NCBI RefSeq assembly: GCF_003062295.1
Contig: NZ_PYCN01000012.1
Coordinates: 62,001 to 126,000, forward strand
From: Bradyrhizobium algeriense
GTDB lineage: Bacteria; Pseudomonadota; Alphaproteobacteria; Rhizobiales; Xanthobacteraceae
Length of the DNA: 64,000 nucleotides
Direction of reading: 5' to 3'
The position numbers were made by a program, and so were the translations under genes. Shown piece by piece: positions 33,058-41,242 of this stretch. The stretch's first letter is position 1, and each line of letters opens with the position of its first letter. Under the pieces are notes generated by a model. That model worked only from the letters and a program-made list of their open reading frames with translations, had not been told where the DNA came from and made no database searches.

Positions 33058-34083
33058 TCAGCCTACGGATGCGCCGGCGTTTGCCCGGCTTTTTCCGAGC
33101 GCAAGAATGCGATGCAAGAGGTCCGGGTAATCAAGTCCGCCATGCTGGGCCGCTGTAGCGAACTCCTGGCTCTTCGCGATTTCGGGATTGGGGTTCGCTT
33201 CAATGAAATACAGGGTGCCGTCGGCAGAGAGGCGAAAATCGATGCGCGCGTATCCATCGAGCCCGAGTGTTCGGTAGATGCGTTTCGCTGTTCGCTGAAT
33301 GCGGGCGAGTACCTCCGGCGCAAGGTTCTTGGCCGGCCCATCCATAATTCCCACGCGCTCCTGATAACCGGGATCGTGTTTGACCTTCTCGGTGGCTATG
33401 GCCTGGCCGCCCATAGTGCCGAATTTCAATTCCCAAACCGGCAACACTCGCAACCGATTGTTGCCGAGCACGCCGACATAAAGCTCACGTCCCTCGATAT
33501 ATTGCTCGGCGATCGCGGCGGTCCCGATCCGCTCATGGACGAAGGCGACGCGCTCTGCGAGCTTCTCGTCCGTATCGACGACGGACGCCTGCGAGATACC
33601 CCGGGATCCATCCTCGTTCAGGCTCTTGACGATTAACGGCAGCGCAAGACGCGCTGGGCGTTTGACCTTTCGGCGCATCGGGAATACGGCGAAGGCCGGC
33701 ACCGCGATCCGGCGATGGTGCACCAATGTCTTGGACAGATCCTTGCCGCGCGCCAGGATCAGACCACGCGGGTTACACCCGGTATACGGGATCTGCATCA
33801 GTTCGAGATAGCTTGCGACGTGCTGGTCATACGTGGGCTCGTTGTGAAACTGCTCCAGCAACGTGAATACCACGTGCGGCTTGAAACTTTCGATCTCCTC
33901 GCGCACCGGCTTGATTTCCTCCTGCGCACCGAGCGGGCGAACATCATGGCCGGCCGCACGCAAGGTGCTCACGACGTCATATTCTGTTTTCCATTCGTTG
34001 ATTTGCCGCGCAGTGTATCCCTCGGTGGAGTCCGGGGGCACAAAGTCCGGATGCATGAGCACCAGAACGCGCAGGCGTCTCAT
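33058..34083 (-). CDS. ATP-grasp ligase (D-Ala-D-Ala ligase-like)
   Basis: The 341-residue protein has an N-terminal pre-ATP-grasp part (LRVLVLMHPDFVPPDS) and an ATP-grasp core: LPLIVKSLNEDGSRGIS (phosphate loop), IAEQYIEGRELYVGVLGN, and the metal-binding Asp and Glu/Asn (ARIDFRLSADGTLYFIEANPNPE). It resembles D-alanine-D-alanine ligase but is in no cell-wall context. It would join an amino acid or peptide carboxylate to an amine through an acyl-phosphate. Its ATG overlaps the stop of the metallopeptidase gene (ATGA), so the two are translated together. The longer open frame from 34095 adds only four residues. Confidence 0.82.
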   Translation of the reverse strand: MRRLRVLVLMHPDFVPPDSTEGYTARQINEWKTEYDVVSTLRAAGHDVRPLGAQEEIKPVREEIESFKPHVVFTLLEQFHNEPTYDQHVASYLELMQIPYTGCNPRGLILARGKDLSKTLVHHRRIAVPAFAVFPMRRKVKRPARLALPLIVKSLNEDGSRGISQASVVDTDEKLAERVAFVHERIGTAAIAEQYIEGRELYVGVLGNNRLRVLPVWELKFGTMGGQAIATEKVKHDPGYQERVGIMDGPAKNLAPEVLARIQRTAKRIYRTLGLDGYARIDFRLSADGTLYFIEANPNPEIAKSQEFATAAQHGGLDYPDLLHRILALGKSRANAGASVG

Positions 34084-35108
34084 AGCGCGATCCATTTTCG
34101 CCGCGAAGGACCGAACAGCGCGTGCATGGTCTTGGCGGTCAACAGGACAGTGAAGTCAGCCACAAGCTTCCGATCGGAGCCGACAGCGCGCAGATTGAGC
34201 TCTCGGCAGCGGGAGATCATGTCGTCAAGTACAGCATCAAGCGTAAGCTGGTTCTCGCCTGTCCACCGCGCAACCAGCCGCCTGATGTGGGCGCGGTGCC
34301 GCCTGATGAATGCAGAAGCCGGCTGCCCCCGGCGATGCCGTGGATCGGCGGAAAAGAGCCGGGAGAGGTCGCGGTCGTAAGTCTTCGGTGGCCTGAAGGC
34401 GTAGAACGCCTGCTTCTTTTTATAGTGGTCGCCGAGTGTCTGGCCGAGTTCATGCAGCGGATCGACACGCTCCCGCGTCGTGACCAGCGGCCGCTTCCCG
34501 GCGATTTCCTCCATCAGTTCGTCGACATATTCGAGCTTGTTCAGCGCCGGCCAGCCGGCATAGCGTGTCCGCCAGTTCGAACGCGGCCGCAGCCACACCG
34601 CGAAGGTTTCAGCGAAATCCTCGTCCGGATGGCTCTGCGCGTACCAGAGCCGAAGATGCTGAACATATTGCCGGCTGGCCGGATTGGGCCGGTAGTAGCG
34701 CGGGTAGTGTTTTGAGGACCGGCCGAACAGCTGCTGCCAACGCCGGCGGCGCTGCAACTGATAGCCGTGCTGGATGGCATGGCCTGCCTCATGGCGGAGG
34801 ATGGCCATGCATTCGGACCAGGTGCCGCCCTCGACGTCGAGCATCATTTTCTTCTCCAGCTTCATCAAGCGGGGATGGCTGAGATAGAATGGGACGGCAA
34901 TGCCGGGCACATCTGCCGGACTAAACCATTCGCTCGACATCCATGTATGTGGCCGCAGCCGGATGCTCCGCTCTTCAAGCTCTTCATAAAGAGTGCTGAT
35001 ACAATCCTCGAGCCAAGTGCCTTCGACCGCAACCCTCAGACTACTGAGGCGTTGCTGGAGCAACTGCTCATCCGATAGCTTTTCCCAAGCATATTTCCGG
35101 CGGGGCAT
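34080..35108 (-). CDS. Putative zinc metallopeptidase (HExxH, gluzincin-like)
   Basis: The 342-residue protein has the zinc motif HEAGH (H106, E107, H110) in the helix AILRHEAGHAIQHGYQ, and a downstream DEDFAETFAVWL segment (about 162-172) supplying the likely third ligand. This matches the family called putative zinc-binding metallo-peptidase. There is no signal peptide and no membrane helix, so it appears cytoplasmic. It is the first gene of a two-gene unit with the ATP-grasp ligase. The substrate is unknown; pairing suggests one enzyme makes and the other trims a peptide or amino-acid conjugate (inference). Confidence 0.8.
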   Translation of the reverse strand: MPRRKYAWEKLSDEQLLQQRLSSLRVAVEGTWLEDCISTLYEELEERSIRLRPHTWMSSEWFSPADVPGIAVPFYLSHPRLMKLEKKMMLDVEGGTWSECMAILRHEAGHAIQHGYQLQRRRRWQQLFGRSSKHYPRYYRPNPASRQYVQHLRLWYAQSHPDEDFAETFAVWLRPRSNWRTRYAGWPALNKLEYVDELMEEIAGKRPLVTTRERVDPLHELGQTLGDHYKKKQAFYAFRPPKTYDRDLSRLFSADPRHRRGQPASAFIRRHRAHIRRLVARWTGENQLTLDAVLDDMISRCRELNLRAVGSDRKLVADFTVLLTAKTMHALFGPSRRKWIAL

Positions 35109-35344
35109 AGGCCTCTGGAAGTCATAACAACTCGGTACTCAGATGGTGTCATAGGATGCTGCTGACAACAACCGCCGGGTCTCCGCGGCGCGCCGTTGTT
35201 TAGCGACCCACGTCGGCCTTGGGGTCCTTCGCTACCGGGGCGGTGCAGCGGCAAGTCCAGCCATGTCCACTGTGAGGCCGAAAGCGGAAGTCAATTCAGA
35301 ACGTTGGGCGGCCACGCTACGGGCCGTTGCGGGTTGTATCTGCA

Positions 35345-35821
35345 TCATCTATTCGCGTGAAGGACCAGCTCTGCGATGCGGCTGTCGGCGCGGCGGAGCC
35401 GCCGGCAAAGTTCACGGTTGATATTCTGCATCACCAGCACATAGGCGTGGATGTCGGCCTTGTAGTACGTGTAGAGGCTTCGGGCCGTGAGCTCGTACAG
35501 CACGGTTGCGCTCTCGGCTACGACGGTGGCTGACCGGTTCTGCATTTCGATGAGCGTCATTTCGCCGAAGAAATCGCCGGGCTCCAGACCCGATATCCGA
35601 ATGGCGCGCCCCAAATCACCGAGCTTGCTCACCAGGAGCTGGCCCGAGTGAACAATGAACATTGAGCGCCCCGGTTCGCCTTCCGCGACGATCGTGGCGC
35701 CGGCGTCGAAGCGGCGCTCGACCAACATTGAGGCCAGGAGATCGAGGCTAGCGTCCGAGAGGCCACCGAAGAACGGTGTGGCGCGCAAAAATGCTTTCAG
35801 ATCGGGCGGGCTGACAGCCAT
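35345..35821 (-). CDS. Cyclic-nucleotide-binding domain protein
   Basis: The 158-residue protein is essentially one cNMP-binding (CRP-type) beta-roll: FRATPFFGGLSDASLDLLAS, GATIVAEGEPGRSMFIVHSG and GDFFGEMTLIEMQNRSATVVA, with the phosphate-binding FGE. A C-terminal helix (ELCRRLRRADSRIAELVLHA) follows, with no DNA-binding winged helix. It is likely a small regulatory or ligand-sensing subunit. It lies downstream of the SulP gene (78-base gap) on the same strand and could regulate that transporter. The start at 35821 is preferred to an upstream ATG at 35896. Confidence 0.82.
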   Translation of the reverse strand: MAVSPPDLKAFLRATPFFGGLSDASLDLLASMLVERRFDAGATIVAEGEPGRSMFIVHSGQLLVSKLGDLGRAIRISGLEPGDFFGEMTLIEMQNRSATVVAESATVLYELTARSLYTYYKADIHAYVLVMQNINRELCRRLRRADSRIAELVLHANR

Positions 35822-35899
35822 TGATCCAATATACGCTTGCTCCCCGCAGCGGCAAGTTCGGAACCTGCTTTCGCGGCCGCGTGATTGCCGCGTCACTTT

Positions 35900-37621
35900 C
35901 TAAGTTTTGACCTGGTCCTCCCAGTCCTCCCACTCCACGTCATTGATTTCCAGGTAGCTGGAAACGGCTGCGCCAACGGTCGGGAAGAAATATTGCTCGC
36001 CAAGCTGCGAGAACAACCCAAATCGCTTCAGCTTGTCCTTTACCGGATCTTTGAGTTCGGCAAAGCACAACTCGATGCCCTGCGCGTGCAACGCCTCGTC
36101 CAATTCGGCGACTATATCGCCGGCGGAGACGTCCACGCTGGTGACGGGTTCCGCCGCAACGACCAGCCAGCGCACGGGCGTCGGCGATTTCGCCACGGCG
36201 TCCAGGACGCGCTCCTTGAAGAATTCGGCGTTGGCGAAGAACAGAGGTGCATCCCACCGAAACAGGACCAGCCCGGGGATTTGGCGTGCATCCGGATATC
36301 TCGTGATGTCGTGATAACCTTTGACGCCATCGGCGCGACCCAACACGGCAGAGTGCGGGCGCCAGCCGTCCCACAGGAACTCGATGATGGCGATCGCGAT
36401 TGCGAGCCCAATTCCCGGAATCACTCCGAATACGGCCACCCCGACAAAGCAGACCATCGACAGCCAGAACTCCCACTGCTGAATCCGATAGATTCGTTTG
36501 AGGTCGGTGACCTCAAACAAGCCGATCGCAGCGGCGATGACGACAGCCGCCAATGCAGCGGAGGGCAAATGCTGAAGCAGGTTTGGCGCCACCAGCAGAA
36601 GGGTGGCGATGGCAAGCGCGCCGACGACACTGGTTAGCTGGGTGCGGGCGCCGGCGGCTTCGGCAACAGGCGTACGCGAAGAGCTGCTGCTGATCGGGAA
36701 ACCTTGAAAGAATCCGGTTGCCAGGTTGGCGGCGCCAAGCCCCACCATCTCCTGGTTGGGATCGACATGCGTGCCCAATCGCGCGGCATAGGAACGCGAA
36801 AGCACGCTGGTGTCCGCAAACGAAACCAGGGCAATGGCGCAGCCGCCGACCAGTACCGGGACGATATCGCCGTAGGTGATCCAGGGGATTGCGAAACCCG
36901 GCAATCCCTCTGGAAGGGGACCAATGACCGCCACGCCGTAACGGGCCCCAAGGTCAAGCGCGCCGACGACGGCGGTCGCCGCAACCACCGCAATCAGAAT
37001 GCCTGGCAGCCGCTTGTTGTTCTGGAGCAGCAGGATGACCATCAGCGTGCCGAGCCCAATCCCGAAGGCGACCCAGTTTGTCTTTCCTTCAAGAATCGCA
37101 TCGGCGATCGCCCACAGACTCCGCAAGGGTCCTTCGCCCTTGATCGAGAAGCCGAAGAGGTTTGGCAATTGGCTGATCAAAACGGTCAATGCAATTCCGT
37201 TCATATAGCCGTACCGAATCGGCTTGGAGAGCAACTCGGTGACAAAACCCAGGCGGGCGATGCCGGCCAGAATGCATACCGTCCCTGAAACGATCGCCAT
37301 CATGGCGGCGAGCGTTGCGGCGCGGAGAGGATCACCACCGGACAGCGGAACGACAACGCCGAGGATAACAGCCGCCAGCGCCGAGTCCGGTCCCAGAACG
37401 AGGATGCGACTGGGGCCGAACAATGCGTAGACCAACAGCGGCACGATCGTTGCGTACAGACCGTAGATGCCAGGCAAGCCCGATGCCACCGCGTAGGCAA
37501 TTCCAACCGGGACCAGCATGGCCGCCAGCACGAGCCCAGCGAGGATATCGTGCCTAAGCCACGCCGCCTCGTATCGACGCAGCGTTTCGATGCCCGGCAG
37601 CCAGTGCATCCAATGCTTCAT
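35900..37621 (-). CDS. SulP-family inorganic anion transporter
   Basis: The 573-residue membrane protein has the SulP N-terminal signature (DILAGLVLAAMLVPVGIAYA, GLYATIVPLLVYALFGPSRI) and ten or more transmembrane segments, with a C-terminal cytoplasmic STAS domain (about 435-560; FRWDAPLFFANAEFFKE, EPVTSVDVSAGD). SulP proteins carry sulfate, bicarbonate or other anions, and some need sodium. Lying 40 bases after the ppk2 stop on the same strand, it probably shares that gene's promoter. Confidence 0.92.
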   Translation of the reverse strand: MKHWMHWLPGIETLRRYEAAWLRHDILAGLVLAAMLVPVGIAYAVASGLPGIYGLYATIVPLLVYALFGPSRILVLGPDSALAAVILGVVVPLSGGDPLRAATLAAMMAIVSGTVCILAGIARLGFVTELLSKPIRYGYMNGIALTVLISQLPNLFGFSIKGEGPLRSLWAIADAILEGKTNWVAFGIGLGTLMVILLLQNNKRLPGILIAVVAATAVVGALDLGARYGVAVIGPLPEGLPGFAIPWITYGDIVPVLVGGCAIALVSFADTSVLSRSYAARLGTHVDPNQEMVGLGAANLATGFFQGFPISSSSSRTPVAEAAGARTQLTSVVGALAIATLLLVAPNLLQHLPSAALAAVVIAAAIGLFEVTDLKRIYRIQQWEFWLSMVCFVGVAVFGVIPGIGLAIAIAIIEFLWDGWRPHSAVLGRADGVKGYHDITRYPDARQIPGLVLFRWDAPLFFANAEFFKERVLDAVAKSPTPVRWLVVAAEPVTSVDVSAGDIVAELDEALHAQGIELCFAELKDPVKDKLKRFGLFSQLGEQYFFPTVGAAVSSYLEINDVEWEDWEDQVKT

Positions 37622-37661
37622 CGGCCGTCACTTCCAGGCCCGGCCACACCGCGCCGAAACG

Positions 37662-38498
37662 TCAGTAGCGGCTCGGAACCGGGTGGCCTGCGCCCAGACC
37701 CACGGTAGCACTCTTAGGCTGCCGTTGCGCCTTGGGAATCTTCGGCAGGTCTACGTCGACCTTCTTGTATGGGATGCTCTCGAGCAGATGCCGGATCAGG
37801 TTCAGCCGGGCCCGACGCTTGTTGTCAGCGGGGACGATGTACCAGGGCGCCCAAGACGTGTGGGTGGCCTTGATCATGCGCTGGTAGGCCGCCGTGTAGT
37901 CCCACCAGCGCCGCACCGATTCGGTGTCCATCGGACTGAGCTTCCAGTGTTTCATCGGGTCTTTGATCCGCGCCTCAAACCGGCGCCGTTGCTCGTCCTG
38001 ACTTACGTCGAGAAAGTATTTGCGCAGGATGATGCCGTTGTTGACGATCATCTCCCGCTCGACAACGGGGACCATCGCTAAGAACCGCTCGTAATCCTCA
38101 TCGGTGACGAAGCCCATCACCCGCTCGACGCCGGCCCGGTTGTACCACGAGCGGTCGAACAGGACGATCTCGCCCGCCGCCGGAAAATGCGCGACGTAGC
38201 GCTGAATGAAGAGTTGGGTCTTCTCTCGGTCGGACGGGACGGGCAATGCCACGTGGCGGTAGACGCGCGGGCTGGTCCGCGCTGTGATCCGGCTGATGAC
38301 GCCGCCTTTGCCCGCGGTGTCCCGGCCCTCGAAGACCACAATGATGCGTGCCCCCTTGTCTTTGACCCAGGTCTGCAGCCGGGTCAGCTCGACCTGAAGT
38401 TTTGCGAGTTCCTTCTCAAATTCCTTGCGGCTCACCTTGCCCGACGCGGTCCCCGGCGCCTCAACTATCTCGCCCTTCTTCTGCTTGTCCTTCAACAT
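37662..38498 (-). CDS. ppk2: Polyphosphate kinase 2
   Basis: The 278-residue protein has the PPK2 Walker A FEGRDTAGKGG (56-66) and Walker B FDRSWYNRAG (114-123), plus the lid segment with RRRFEARIKDPMKHWKLSP. PPK2 transfers phosphate between polyphosphate and nucleoside diphosphates and helps keep up energy charge under stress. GGGAGG precedes the ATG by 7 bases. It is the first gene of a unit with sulP and the cNMP-binding protein. An FNR/FixK-type box is 91 bases upstream of its start. Confidence 0.95.
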   Translation of the reverse strand: MLKDKQKKGEIVEAPGTASGKVSRKEFEKELAKLQVELTRLQTWVKDKGARIIVVFEGRDTAGKGGVISRITARTSPRVYRHVALPVPSDREKTQLFIQRYVAHFPAAGEIVLFDRSWYNRAGVERVMGFVTDEDYERFLAMVPVVEREMIVNNGIILRKYFLDVSQDEQRRRFEARIKDPMKHWKLSPMDTESVRRWWDYTAAYQRMIKATHTSWAPWYIVPADNKRRARLNLIRHLLESIPYKKVDVDLPKIPKAQRQPKSATVGLGAGHPVPSRY

Positions 38499-38588
38499 CT
38501 GGCAGCCTCCCGGGCTACTACCGACAGCTATTCGGTCGCACAGGACGATCCTGATACCGAACGGGAGCAGAGCGCCGCGCTGCTTTGT

Positions 38589-38602
38589 TGACCTAGATCA
38601 AA
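38589..38602 (-). promoter_or_regulatory. FNR/FixK-type operator upstream of ppk2
   Basis: TTGAC-CTAG-ATCAA differs by one base from the TTGAT-N4-ATCAA consensus of FNR, FixK and Anr proteins and fits the looser rhizobial FixK2 pattern TTG(A/C)-N6-(T/G)CAA. It is 91 bases upstream of the ppk2 start, a normal activator distance. The box implies oxygen-controlled expression of ppk2 and possibly the sulP and cNMP genes. Confidence 0.55.
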
Positions 38603-38688
38603 GGACGTCCGCGATGGCTCATTCGCGTCAAACTCCAAAACCCGAGGCGGTCAATCCAAAATCTTGTGCTGCAGCGCAGTGCCGCGAA

Positions 38689-38913
38689 TCAGGCTGCCAG
38701 ATCCTGCAACAGCAGCGATGAGCCTCTGATCAGCACCTTGCGTCCCTTCGCGGTGATGGCGGGTGTGTCGCCGTTCATGGTGGCGAGTTCGAGCGCGATC
38801 AGGCCGTCGATCGTGTAGCGGCTCATGCGCGGCAGCTTTGATGCTGGCGTACGCAAGGCCTTCAAGGTTTCCCACTGGGACGGCGTCAGGTCGTAGTCGA
38901 ATTCTTCGTTCAT
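38689..38913 (-). CDS. Small conserved hypothetical protein, 74 residues
   Basis: The protein starts MNEEFDYDLTPSQWETLKAL and has a helix-turn-helix-like middle (ASKLPRMSRYTIDGLIALEL) followed by PAITAKGRKVLIRG, the pattern of a shortened winged helix (MarR-like). It could bind DNA or be a small regulator, but the domain is too short to be sure. GAGG is just before the ATG at 38913; the frame upstream to 39033 looks non-native. Confidence 0.65.
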   Translation of the reverse strand: MNEEFDYDLTPSQWETLKALRTPASKLPRMSRYTIDGLIALELATMNGDTPAITAKGRKVLIRGSSLLLQDLAA

Positions 38914-39235
38914 GGTGCCTCGGCATTTCTTGCAGCGCTTGCCACAATTCTTGAGGTGCCTCATAGCGAGCGCACATGAAATTCGTGCGACTGCAACGAG
39001 TCGGTATTTCGACAAGCGACGATGCGCTGTCACATCATCGTGTCACTGGAATCGATTGAATGTGTCGAATCACACAGATGGCCGGACAAAAACGCTGGCG
39101 CAAAATTGCGTGAATACGGGGCGCGTCAAAAAGACCGCCCGATCGCCGCACCCCTTAAGAGAAAGTTACTAACAAATAGTAAATTTTAGGAGCCCGGCTT
39201 CTTCGCGCCGGCGGAACGCGCGGCCATACTGGCCG
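38914..39235. other. 322-bp intergenic region
   Basis: No gene is seen. The part from about 39040 to 39190 is AT-richer (TAAGAGAAAGTTACTAACAAATAGTAAATTTTAGG) and probably holds a promoter, but I cannot assign -35/-10 elements with confidence. A hairpin-like CGGCTTCTTCGCGCCGG follows near 39197. Confidence 0.35.
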
Positions 39236-39667
39236 CTAAAGCTGGGCTTCGATGGCCACCTTGTCTATCACCGACCATACTTCGCGAATCTTGTCTTCCC
39301 GAAACTCGTAGAAAACATTCTCGGTGAATGAAATTCTCTTGCCGCCTACATGGAGGCCAAGGAAGCTTCGCTTCGGTGTGCAGTCGAAGCTCAGCCGGCT
39401 GGCAATACGAGGTGGATCGGCAATCAGCATCCGGATGTTGAAATGAAGGTCCGGAATTTCATCAAAGTCTCTCTCCAGCATTTCGAGATAACCCGATAAG
39501 CCGATCCGCCGGCCGTTGTGGACCACGTCGTGATGAACGAACTGGCCCAGCATCGGCCAGTCCTGTTTGTTCAGGCAGGCAATGTAGTTTCGATAGAGGT
39601 CGGAAAGGTCGGCTTTGGTCACGGCAATGGGGTTGCTTTTTGCGGGAGCCGGTGCAGGAACGAACAA
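39236..39667 (-). CDS. SnoaL-like ester cyclase family protein
   Basis: The 143-residue protein has the NTF2-like/SnoaL pattern LYRNYIACLNKQDWPMLGQFVHHDVVHNG, RDFDEIPDLHFNIRMLIAD and a C-terminal FTENVFYEFREDKIREVWSV. Members range from polyketide cyclases to small ligand-binding proteins; no polyketide genes are nearby, so the role is open. The start at 39667 is a TTG without a clear ribosome site; a GTG 15 codons later is possible. Confidence 0.75.
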   Translation of the reverse strand: MFVPAPAPAKSNPIAVTKADLSDLYRNYIACLNKQDWPMLGQFVHHDVVHNGRRIGLSGYLEMLERDFDEIPDLHFNIRMLIADPPRIASRLSFDCTPKRSFLGLHVGGKRISFTENVFYEFREDKIREVWSVIDKVAIEAQL

Positions 39668-39718
39668 CGTTTTGGAAATCGATTAGGTTCCCTTCCTGCG
39701 AAACGCCGCCGTAGCTGC

Positions 39719-39842
39719 CGTAGAGTGGGCAAAGCGACTTGTCCGCCGTAGCTCAACGAGCGAAGGCGGAAGCGTGCCCACCATTTCGAGCGAAGTATTC
39801 GATGGTGGGCACGGCGCGAAGTGCGCCTTTGCCCACCCTACG
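39719..39842. repeat. Dispersed palindromic repeat (GGGTGGGCAAAGCG family)
   Basis: CGTAGAGTGGGCAAAGCG ... GTGCCCACC on the left mirrors GGTGGGCACGGCGCGAAG ... CTTTGCCCACCCTACG on the right. This is the longest copy of the family in the window. It lies downstream of the SDR gene on the minus strand. Confidence 0.65.
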
Positions 39843-39846
39843 ATTC

Positions 39847-40647
39847 CTATCCCCGCCGCACGCTCGCCCCGCCGTCCACCGGCAACGTCACGCCGGTAAT
39901 GAAACTTGCTTCATCCGACGCCAGAAACAGTGCGGCGTTGGCGACGTCCCAGCCGGTGCCCATCTTGTGGCGCAGCGGCACTTTTGCATCGCGTTCGGCC
40001 TCGACCTCGGCGCGGCTCTTCTTGAACTCGCGCGCGCGGGTATCGACCGCCATCGGCGTATTCATCAGGCCCGGCAGGATGACGTTGGCGCGGATGCCGT
40101 ACTGGGCGTTCTGGTAGGCGAGCTGTTCGGTGAAGGCGATCATCGCCGACTTGGTCGCCTTATAGGCCACATAGGGATAGGTCGTGATCGCGGCCATCGA
40201 CGAGATGTTGATGATCGCGCCGCTCTTTTGTTGGCGCATGATCGGGATCACGTGCTTGGCGGCCAGCACGCAGCTCTTCAGGTTGATCGCGACGCAGCGG
40301 TCGAACGCTTCCTCTGAAATGTCGAGCAGTTCGGCGTCGCCGCCGGACAGGCTGACGCCGACATTGTTGTGCAGCACGTCGATGCGGCCCCAGCGCGCTT
40401 GCGCGTCCGCCACCATCGCCTGGAGGTCGGCATTTTGGGTGACGTCAGCCTTGAACGCCGCCGCGGCGCCCTGTTTGGCGGTGATCATGTCGACCGTCTC
40501 CTGGGCGGAGGCCAGATTGTGATCGACACACAGCACCTTGGCGCCTTCGCGCGCAAAGGTCAGCGCGGTGGCGCGGCCGTTGCCGATGCCTTCGCCGGGG
40601 CTCTGTCCGGCGCCGACGACGATGGCGACACGATCTTTCAGGCGCAT
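39847..40647 (-). CDS. Short-chain dehydrogenase/reductase (SDR)
   Basis: The 266-residue SDR has a variant cofactor motif (VVGAGQSPGEGIGNG in place of TGxxxGIG), NNVG in the adenine-pocket strand, the catalytic Ser of INISSMA, and YKATK (Tyr and Lys four apart). Asp at the second strand (CVDHN) favours NAD over NADP. It would oxidise or reduce an alcohol/ketone. The start directly follows the stop of the CMD gene with no gap, so they are co-transcribed. Confidence 0.88.
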   Translation of the reverse strand: MRLKDRVAIVVGAGQSPGEGIGNGRATALTFAREGAKVLCVDHNLASAQETVDMITAKQGAAAAFKADVTQNADLQAMVADAQARWGRIDVLHNNVGVSLSGGDAELLDISEEAFDRCVAINLKSCVLAAKHVIPIMRQQKSGAIINISSMAAITTYPYVAYKATKSAMIAFTEQLAYQNAQYGIRANVILPGLMNTPMAVDTRAREFKKSRAEVEAERDAKVPLRHKMGTGWDVANAALFLASDEASFITGVTLPVDGGASVRRG

Positions 40648-41202
40648 TCATTCCACTCCCGGGATCGGGTACTGTTGCAGTACCTCTTTGTAATAGGGTT
40701 CGTTGTCGATCTTCATGGTCGCCAGCACGCGGACCACGGCGCAGTAGAACGCGATGGTGAGCACGAGGTCGACCATCAGCTCGTCGGAGAGTTTTTGCTT
40801 GATCTCAGAGAAGGTTGCTTCCGACATCGCAAGTTCCCGCACCATCTCACGGGCGCCACGGAGGATCGCCTTCGCCAGCGGTTCGAGTTTTGAGGGCTTG
40901 CCCTCGGTCTCGGCCATCAGGGCGGCGATATCGTCATCGGTGACGCCGAACTCCTTGCCGATCTTCACGTGGTGGGTGAACTCATATTCCGATTTCTCCA
41001 TCCAGCCGACCTGGAGGATCGCCAGTTCACGCAAGCGCGGATCGAGCTTGCTGTTGAAGCGGATATATCCGCCGATGCCGTTGAAGGCGCGCGCCATGTC
41101 GGGAGAGTTCACCAACAGCTTGTGCAGGTTGGTGTTGCGCTTGAGCATGTCGCGGTATTCGGGGGCGACCTGGTCGGCTTCGAGATAGGGCAGGCGGGCC
41201 AT
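40648..41202 (-). CDS. Carboxymuconolactone decarboxylase family protein
   Basis: The 184-residue all-helical protein of the CMD/AhpD family has RLRELAILQVGWMEKSEYEFTHHVKIGKEFGVTDDDI as its core (about residues 56-92). The AhpD CxxC pair is replaced by EFTHH, so it is not a peroxidase partner. Enzymes of this type occur with SDRs in aromatic or cyclic-compound catabolism, and the true reaction is often unknown. It lies between the hot-dog dehydratase gene and the SDR gene on one transcript. Confidence 0.85.
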   Translation of the reverse strand: MARLPYLEADQVAPEYRDMLKRNTNLHKLLVNSPDMARAFNGIGGYIRFNSKLDPRLRELAILQVGWMEKSEYEFTHHVKIGKEFGVTDDDIAALMAETEGKPSKLEPLAKAILRGAREMVRELAMSEATFSEIKQKLSDELMVDLVLTIAFYCAVVRVLATMKIDNEPYYKEVLQQYPIPGVE

Positions 41203-41242
41203 TTTGTTGTTGTCCTTGTTGGCGATAGCGGATGAGGCTCAC

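Noticed and set aside
38613..38720. 35-codon plus-strand ORF with AAGGA upstream, next to the FixK-like box
   Set aside because: It overlaps the 3' end of the 74-residue minus-strand gene, its Gln/Cys-rich sequence has no family, and the AAGGA partly overlaps the operator.
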